Shown here in pieces: positions 22,656 through 26,433 of a DNA stretch of 26,433 nt (its first letter is position 1; each line of letters begins with the position of its first letter). The position numbers and the translations under genes are program-made. Below the pieces are notes generated by a model. The model searched no databases and had not been told where the DNA came from. It worked only from the letters and a program-made list of their open reading frames with translations. This stretch comes from CAZYMF01 sp964648215 (lineage in GTDB: Bacteria; Desulfobacterota; Binatia; HRBIN30; JACQVA1): contig CAZYMF010000049.1 of assembly GCA_964648215.1 (NCBI GenBank), positions 1 to 26,433 of the forward strand, read 5' to 3'.

Positions 22656-23690
22656 ATGAGCGACGAGGAGCGACTGATAGCGCCGGCGAGCGTGGACGAG
22701 GATGTCGCCTTCGACACCACGCTGCGGCCGCCGACGCTGGGCGACTACATCGGGCAGGAGCAGGTGAAGGCGAACCTGCGCGTCGCCGTCGAGGCGGCGC
22801 GGGGGCGCGGCGAGTCGCTCGATCACTTGCTGCTCTGCGGTCCTCCCGGCCTCGGCAAGACCTCGCTGGCGCACATCATCGCCCGCGAGATGGAGGTCAA
22901 CATCCGCTCCACCTCGGGCCCGGTGATCGAGCGCCCGGGGGACCTGGCCGCCATCCTGACCAACCTCGACGGCGGCGACGTGCTGTTCATCGACGAGATC
23001 CATCGTCTGAGCCGGGTCGTCGAGGAGATCCTCTACCCGGCGATGGAGGACTTCCAGCTCGACCTGATGATCGGTCAGGGCCCGGCGGCGCGCTCGATCA
23101 AGCTCGACCTGAAGCGCTTCACGCTGATCGGCGCCACCACCCGCGCCGGCCTGCTGACCTCGCCGCTGCGCGACCGTTTCGGGGCCACCTTTCGCCTCGA
23201 TTTCTACGCGCCCGAGGAGCTGGTGCAGATCGTGCGGCGCTCGGCCGCCATTCTCAACGTGCCGATGGAGGCCGAAGGGGCGCTGGAGATCGCCCGCCGC
23301 GCCCGCGGGACGCCGCGGATCGCCAACCGCCTGCTGCGCCGCGTGCGCGACTACGCGCAGGTGCGCGCCGACGGGGTCATCTCGCGCGTGGTCGCCGACG
23401 AGGCGCTGGCCATGCTCGAGGTCGACGGGCGCGGCTTCGACAAGATGGACCGGGCCATCCTGCTCACCATCATCGACAAGTTCAGCGGCGGTCCCGTCGG
23501 TCTCGATACGCTGGCGGCCGCCGTGGGCGAGGAGCGGGACACCATCGAGGACGTCTACGAGCCCTTCCTGATCCAGGCCGGCTACCTGAGCCGAACGCCG
23601 AAGGGGAGGATGGCGACGCCGCTGGCGCTCGACCACTTCGGCCGCTCGACGCGGCGGCTGCCCGCCCAGGGGCGCCTGTTCTCGAAGTGA
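22656..23690 (+). CDS. ruvB: Holliday junction branch-migration ATPase RuvB
   Basis: AAA+ motor of 344 residues that drives branch migration on RuvA-bound junctions. Walker A GPPGLGKT is at 62-69 and Walker B DEIH at 113-116. The RuvB-specific segments TLGDYIGQEQVKANL, TSGPVIERPGDLAAIL, LIGATTRAGLLTSPLRDRFG (sensor 1 and arginine finger) and GTPRIANRLLRRVRDYA (sensor 2) follow in order. The C-terminal winged helix has the FDKMDRAILLTIIDKFSGGPVG signature. It is separated from ruvA by 79 bp that contain a strong hairpin. Confidence 0.98.
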   Translation: MSDEERLIAPASVDEDVAFDTTLRPPTLGDYIGQEQVKANLRVAVEAARGRGESLDHLLLCGPPGLGKTSLAHIIAREMEVNIRSTSGPVIERPGDLAAILTNLDGGDVLFIDEIHRLSRVVEEILYPAMEDFQLDLMIGQGPAARSIKLDLKRFTLIGATTRAGLLTSPLRDRFGATFRLDFYAPEELVQIVRRSAAILNVPMEAEGALEIARRARGTPRIANRLLRRVRDYAQVRADGVISRVVADEALAMLEVDGRGFDKMDRAILLTIIDKFSGGPVGLDTLAAAVGEERDTIEDVYEPFLIQAGYLSRTPKGRMATPLALDHFGRSTRRLPAQGRLFSK

Positions 23691-23693
23691 GCC

Positions 23694-23906
23694 ATGGGCG
23701 CGATCGCTCGGGCCCTGATCCTGCTCGGCGTCGTTCTGGTGGCCGTCGGCTTGCTGCTGGCGCTGGCCGGCAAGGTGCCGTGGCTCGGGCGTCTGCCCGG
23801 GGACGTCTACTACAAGCGGGAGAACTTCACCCTGTACTTCCCGCTGACGACCTGCCTGCTGATCAGTGCGGTCCTCAGCCTGATCTTCTACCTGTTCCGC
23901 CGTTGA
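23694..23906 (+). CDS. DUF2905 family small membrane protein
   Basis: A 70-residue protein with two predicted transmembrane helices: about 4-25 (IARALILLGVVLVAVGLLLALAG in part) and about 47-67 (TTCLLISAVLSLIFYLF). The loop between them, GRLPGDVYYKRENFTLYFPL, matches the conserved core of DUF2905. The ATG at 23694 is 3 bp after the ruvB stop, so it is co-translated with ruvB. DUF2905 genes are often found next to ruvB. The function is unknown, and nothing in the sequence suggests catalysis. Confidence 0.9.
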   Translation: MGAIARALILLGVVLVAVGLLLALAGKVPWLGRLPGDVYYKRENFTLYFPLTTCLLISAVLSLIFYLFRR

Positions 23907-23918
23907 CGCGGCGGACCC

Positions 23919-23947
23919 TTGCGGCTCCGGCGCCGTCCCCCTAGAAT
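23919..23947 (+). promoter_or_regulatory. Candidate promoter for the sensor kinase gene
   Basis: TTGCGG (23919-23924), 17 bp, TAGAAT (23942-23947). The -10 matches TATAAT at 5 of 6 positions, the best in the window. Transcription would start near 23954, only about 4 nt before the ATG at 23958, giving an almost leaderless mRNA; consistent with this, no clear ribosome-binding site precedes the ATG. Confidence 0.45.
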
Positions 23948-23957
23948 CCCAGCACTC

Positions 23958-26204
23958 ATGTCTCGCTGGCGCAGCCTCTGGCGTGACCGACCGGTGCTGT
24001 CGCCCGACGAGCGGCGCCGGCGCCGCCGCGAAGGGATTGTCATCCTGGTGACCTCGCTGGTGGTGCTGGTCCTCGCCATCTTCGAGACCCGACTGCCGCA
24101 GTTCAGCAACAGCTCCTCGCTGTCGGGAAACATCATCTTCTTCCTGCTGATCAACGTGAACCTGATCCTGCTGGTGCTGTTGATCTTCCTGGTCACGCGC
24201 AACCTGGTGAAGCTGCTCTTCGAGCGGCGCCAGCGCATTCTCGGCTCGCGGCTGCGCACCCGTCTGGTGCTGGCCTTCGTCGGCCTGACGCTGTTTCCGA
24301 CCCTGCTGCTGTTTCTGGTGGCGCAGGGCTTCCTCACCACCGCGATCGAGAACTGGTTCAGCGTGCGCGTCGAGAGCTCGCTGTCGAGCTCGCTGGACGT
24401 CGCCCAGTCCTACTATCAGGCGGCGGGCAACAACGCCCTTCACTTCGCCCGCGAGATCGCCACCCAGACCCAGGAACGGCGCCTGTGGAGCCGGGCCAAG
24501 GGGGCGCAGCTCGGTCCGTTTCTGGCCGCCAAGAGGAGCGAGCTGAACGTCGCCGGCATCGAGGCCGTCAATGCCGAGCGCCAGGAGGTGGCCGCGGTGA
24601 CCGATCCCGAGCGCGTCGGTGCGACGCTGCCGGCGGCGCCGCCGGACATCGTCGACCAGCTCCTGGGCGGGCAAAGCGTCGCGCGCACGCAACGCGTCGG
24701 TCGCGGGGATCTGGTGCGCGCCGGCGCTCCGGTCACGGACCGCGCCGGCAAGGTCGTCGGCGCCATCATCGTGGCCGAGTTGGTGCCGCGGCAGATCAGC
24801 CGCCGCGCCCACGACGTGTCGCGTTCCTTCCAGGAGTACCGACAGCTGCAGAGGATGAAGCAGCCGATCAAGAACGGGTACACCTTGACGCTGTTCCTGA
24901 TCATGCTGGTCGTGGTCTTCTCCTCCACGTGGTTCGGCTTCTATCTGGCCAAGGGCATCACGGTGCCGATTCAGCGCCTGGCCGAGGGCACGCGCGAGGT
25001 GGCCCAGGGTAACTGGGACTACCGCATCGCGGCCGGCGGCGACGAGGAGATCGCCACGCTGGTGGACTCGTTCAACCGCATGACCGGCGAGCTGAAGACG
25101 ATCCACTCCGAGCTCGATGCCCGCCGCCGCTACATGGAGAACATCCTGGCCAACATCGCCGCCGGCGTCATCTCGATCAGCGACACCGGCGTCGTCACCA
25201 CGGTGAACCGGGCGGTGGAGGGGATGATCGGGCTGCGGGCCGCCGCCGCCGAGGGCCGGCCGTGGCAGGAGGTTTTCGAGCGCTCCGACCTGCGCAAGAT
25301 CGGCGAGATGATCGCCTGGGTCATCGACGGCGGCGAGATCGAGGTGGAGAAGCAGCTCAAGTTCAGCGGCGGCGAGCGCGTGCTCACCGCCTTGGTGACC
25401 GCGGCGTCGCTGCGCGACGATCTCGGGACGCCCCTGGGCGTGATGCTCTTCTTCGAGGACGTCAGCCACCTGCTCCGGGTCGAACGGATGGAGGCCTGGC
25501 GCGAGGTGGCGCGCCGCATCGCGCACGAGATCAAGAACCCGCTCACCCCCATCCAGCTCTCGGCGCAGCGACTGCGCCGGCGCTACGGCGGGCGGATCGA
25601 GGAGCAGGACGGCGCCGTGTTCGACGAGTGCACGCGCACCATCATCCGCCAGGTCGACGAGCTCAAGAAGATGGTGAACGAGTTTTCCAGCTTTGCGCGC
25701 CTGCCCGCGGCGGAGCTGGCGGCGCAGGACCTCAACGAGATCGTCGAGGAGGCGCTGGTGCTGTTTCGCGAGGGTCATCCGCGGATCGATTTCGTTTGGC
25801 AGCCGGGGGCGGACCTGCCGCTGCTCGACCTCGACCGCGCCGCCATCATGCGGGCGCTCGTCAATCTGCTCGACAACGCGGTCGCCGCCTGCGGCGCGCT
25901 GTCGGGAGAGCGCGGCCGCATCACGGTGTCGACCGCCTACGAGGCGACCGTCGGTCTGGTGCGCCTGGAGGTGGCGGACAACGGCAGCGGGATCAGCGAC
26001 GAGATCAAGGCGCGCATCTTCGAGCCCTACGTGTCGACCAAGAAGGACGGCACCGGGCTCGGCTTGGCCATCGTCTCGGCCATCGTCGCCGATCACCAGG
26101 CGTACATTCGCGTGCGTGGCAACTCGCCGCGGGGGAGCCGTTTCGTGATCGAGTTTCCGACGCGGCGTCGCGCACCCCTGGCGCGCATGGGCGCCCGGGT
26201 GTAG
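23958..26204 (+). CDS. ntrY: NtrY-like membrane sensor histidine kinase
   Basis: A 748-residue kinase with the NtrY layout. There are three N-terminal transmembrane helices (about 26-44, 58-80, 103-122), an extracytoplasmic region (about 125-305) and a fourth helix (about 307-335). HAMP follows (about 336-385, VPIQRLAEGTREVAQGNWDYRI), then a PAS domain (about 392-500, MENILANIAAGVISISDTG). HisKA carries phospho-acceptor His523 in ARRIAHEIKNPLTPIQLSAQRLRRRY. The HATPase domain has the N-box (LVNLLDNAVAA, Asn640), VADNGSGI and GTGLGLAIV. It probably phosphorylates the regulator encoded 21 bp downstream. NtrY/NtrX systems respond to nitrogen or redox state in other bacteria; the signal here is unknown. 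ATG 23958 is chosen; TTG 23919 lies within the promoter candidate. Confidence 0.93.
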   Translation: MSRWRSLWRDRPVLSPDERRRRRREGIVILVTSLVVLVLAIFETRLPQFSNSSSLSGNIIFFLLINVNLILLVLLIFLVTRNLVKLLFERRQRILGSRLRTRLVLAFVGLTLFPTLLLFLVAQGFLTTAIENWFSVRVESSLSSSLDVAQSYYQAAGNNALHFAREIATQTQERRLWSRAKGAQLGPFLAAKRSELNVAGIEAVNAERQEVAAVTDPERVGATLPAAPPDIVDQLLGGQSVARTQRVGRGDLVRAGAPVTDRAGKVVGAIIVAELVPRQISRRAHDVSRSFQEYRQLQRMKQPIKNGYTLTLFLIMLVVVFSSTWFGFYLAKGITVPIQRLAEGTREVAQGNWDYRIAAGGDEEIATLVDSFNRMTGELKTIHSELDARRRYMENILANIAAGVISISDTGVVTTVNRAVEGMIGLRAAAAEGRPWQEVFERSDLRKIGEMIAWVIDGGEIEVEKQLKFSGGERVLTALVTAASLRDDLGTPLGVMLFFEDVSHLLRVERMEAWREVARRIAHEIKNPLTPIQLSAQRLRRRYGGRIEEQDGAVFDECTRTIIRQVDELKKMVNEFSSFARLPAAELAAQDLNEIVEEALVLFREGHPRIDFVWQPGADLPLLDLDRAAIMRALVNLLDNAVAACGALSGERGRITVSTAYEATVGLVRLEVADNGSGISDEIKARIFEPYVSTKKDGTGLGLAIVSAIVADHQAYIRVRGNSPRGSRFVIEFPTRRRAPLARMGARV

Positions 26205-26225
26205 ACAGGGGCGACGGAGGGGACC

Positions 26226-26433
26226 ATGGCGACCGTACTGGTGGTGGACGACGAAGCGGAGATCCGCGCCTCGGTGCGCGGAGTGCTGGCGGACGAGGGG
26301 CTGCGGGTGCTGGAGGCGGAGGACGGGCGTCAGGCGCTCGAGGTGCTGCACCGCGAGCGGCCGGAGCTGGTGCTGCTCGACATCTGGATGCCGGAGATGG
26401 ACGGCATCCAGCTGCTGGAGCGCCTTCGCGCCG
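26226..26433 (+). CDS. ntrX: Response regulator receiver domain, NtrX-like (3' truncated by the window)
   Basis: The reading frame begins at ATG 26226 with GGAGGGG just upstream and runs off the window after 69 residues. MATVLVVDDEAEIRASVRGVL gives the acidic pocket (Asp8, Asp9), and LVLLDIWMPEMDG contains the phospho-acceptor Asp52. The wording LLDIWMP with an ntrY-like kinase upstream is typical of NtrX, a sigma-54-dependent activator with AAA+ and Fis-type domains. Those output domains are outside the window, so the class is inferred from context. Confidence 0.85.
   Translation, partial: MATVLVVDDEAEIRASVRGVLADEGLRVLEAEDGRQALEVLHRERPELVLLDIWMPEMDGIQLLERLRA

Noticed and set aside
22557..26351. 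Very long open frame on the - strand (1264 codons) opposite ruvB, DUF2905 and the sensor kinase
   Set aside because: It lies antisense to clear genes, has His/Arg/Gln/Asp-rich low-complexity composition typical of GC-rich shadow frames, and spans several real genes and their gaps.

Overview
This is a dense, high-GC (about two thirds G+C by eye) stretch of bacterial chromosome. It carries mostly housekeeping genes on the + strand. I see no IS element, phage gene, tRNA, rRNA or CRISPR array. Several features fit a deltaproteobacterium-like organism, and a Binatota/'Desulfobacterota_B' type lineage is my best guess. They are the gene orders pnp-M16-dut, nrdR-rib-nusB, leuS-lptE and yebC-ruvCAB, the three-subunit PurS/PurQ/PurL enzyme, an NtrY/NtrX-type two-component pair and two luciferase-like (LLM) oxidoreductases. 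The taxonomic call is inference; no marker here is decisive.

Layout. 1-1916: the 3' end of pnp, an M16 zinc protease and dut. 2036-6687: purS-purQ-purL-purF, covering the first (PurF) and fourth (PurSQL) steps of IMP synthesis. 6775-8920: two divergently transcribed LLM-family genes around a 145-bp promoter region; these are the only clearly accessory metabolic genes. 8982-15808: nrdR, ribD, ribBA, ribH, nusB, leuS and lptE in one direction with tight spacing. 15823-16095: rpsT on the - strand, starting with TTG. 16284-17915: murJ, convergent with mazG (-). 18842-20539: glutaredoxin, then an ECF sigma factor and its membrane-anchored zinc anti-sigma factor. 20638-23906: yebC, ruvC, ruvA, ruvB and a DUF2905 membrane protein. 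23958-26433: an NtrY-like sensor kinase and the truncated start of its response regulator.

How the genes work together. The pur block supplies purines. RibD, RibBA and RibH make the lumazine precursor of riboflavin, but the usual riboflavin synthase gene (ribE) is absent from the cluster. The DHBP-synthase half of RibBA has lost its recognisable catalytic motifs, so the butanone-phosphate half of the pathway probably depends on a gene elsewhere. The sigma/anti-sigma pair looks like a thiol/zinc-type stress switch: it follows a glutaredoxin gene and is preceded by a GGGAAC-N18-GTT element matching the SigR promoter pattern, which suggests autoregulation.

I did not find a convincing brand-new system. 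The best leads are the degenerate RibB domain, the SigR-like autoregulatory locus, the divergent LLM pair (one member resembling mycobacterial phthiodiolone ketoreductase), a strong hairpin just before ruvB, and a nearly leaderless promoter arrangement at the kinase gene. All intergenic gaps are below 300 bp.
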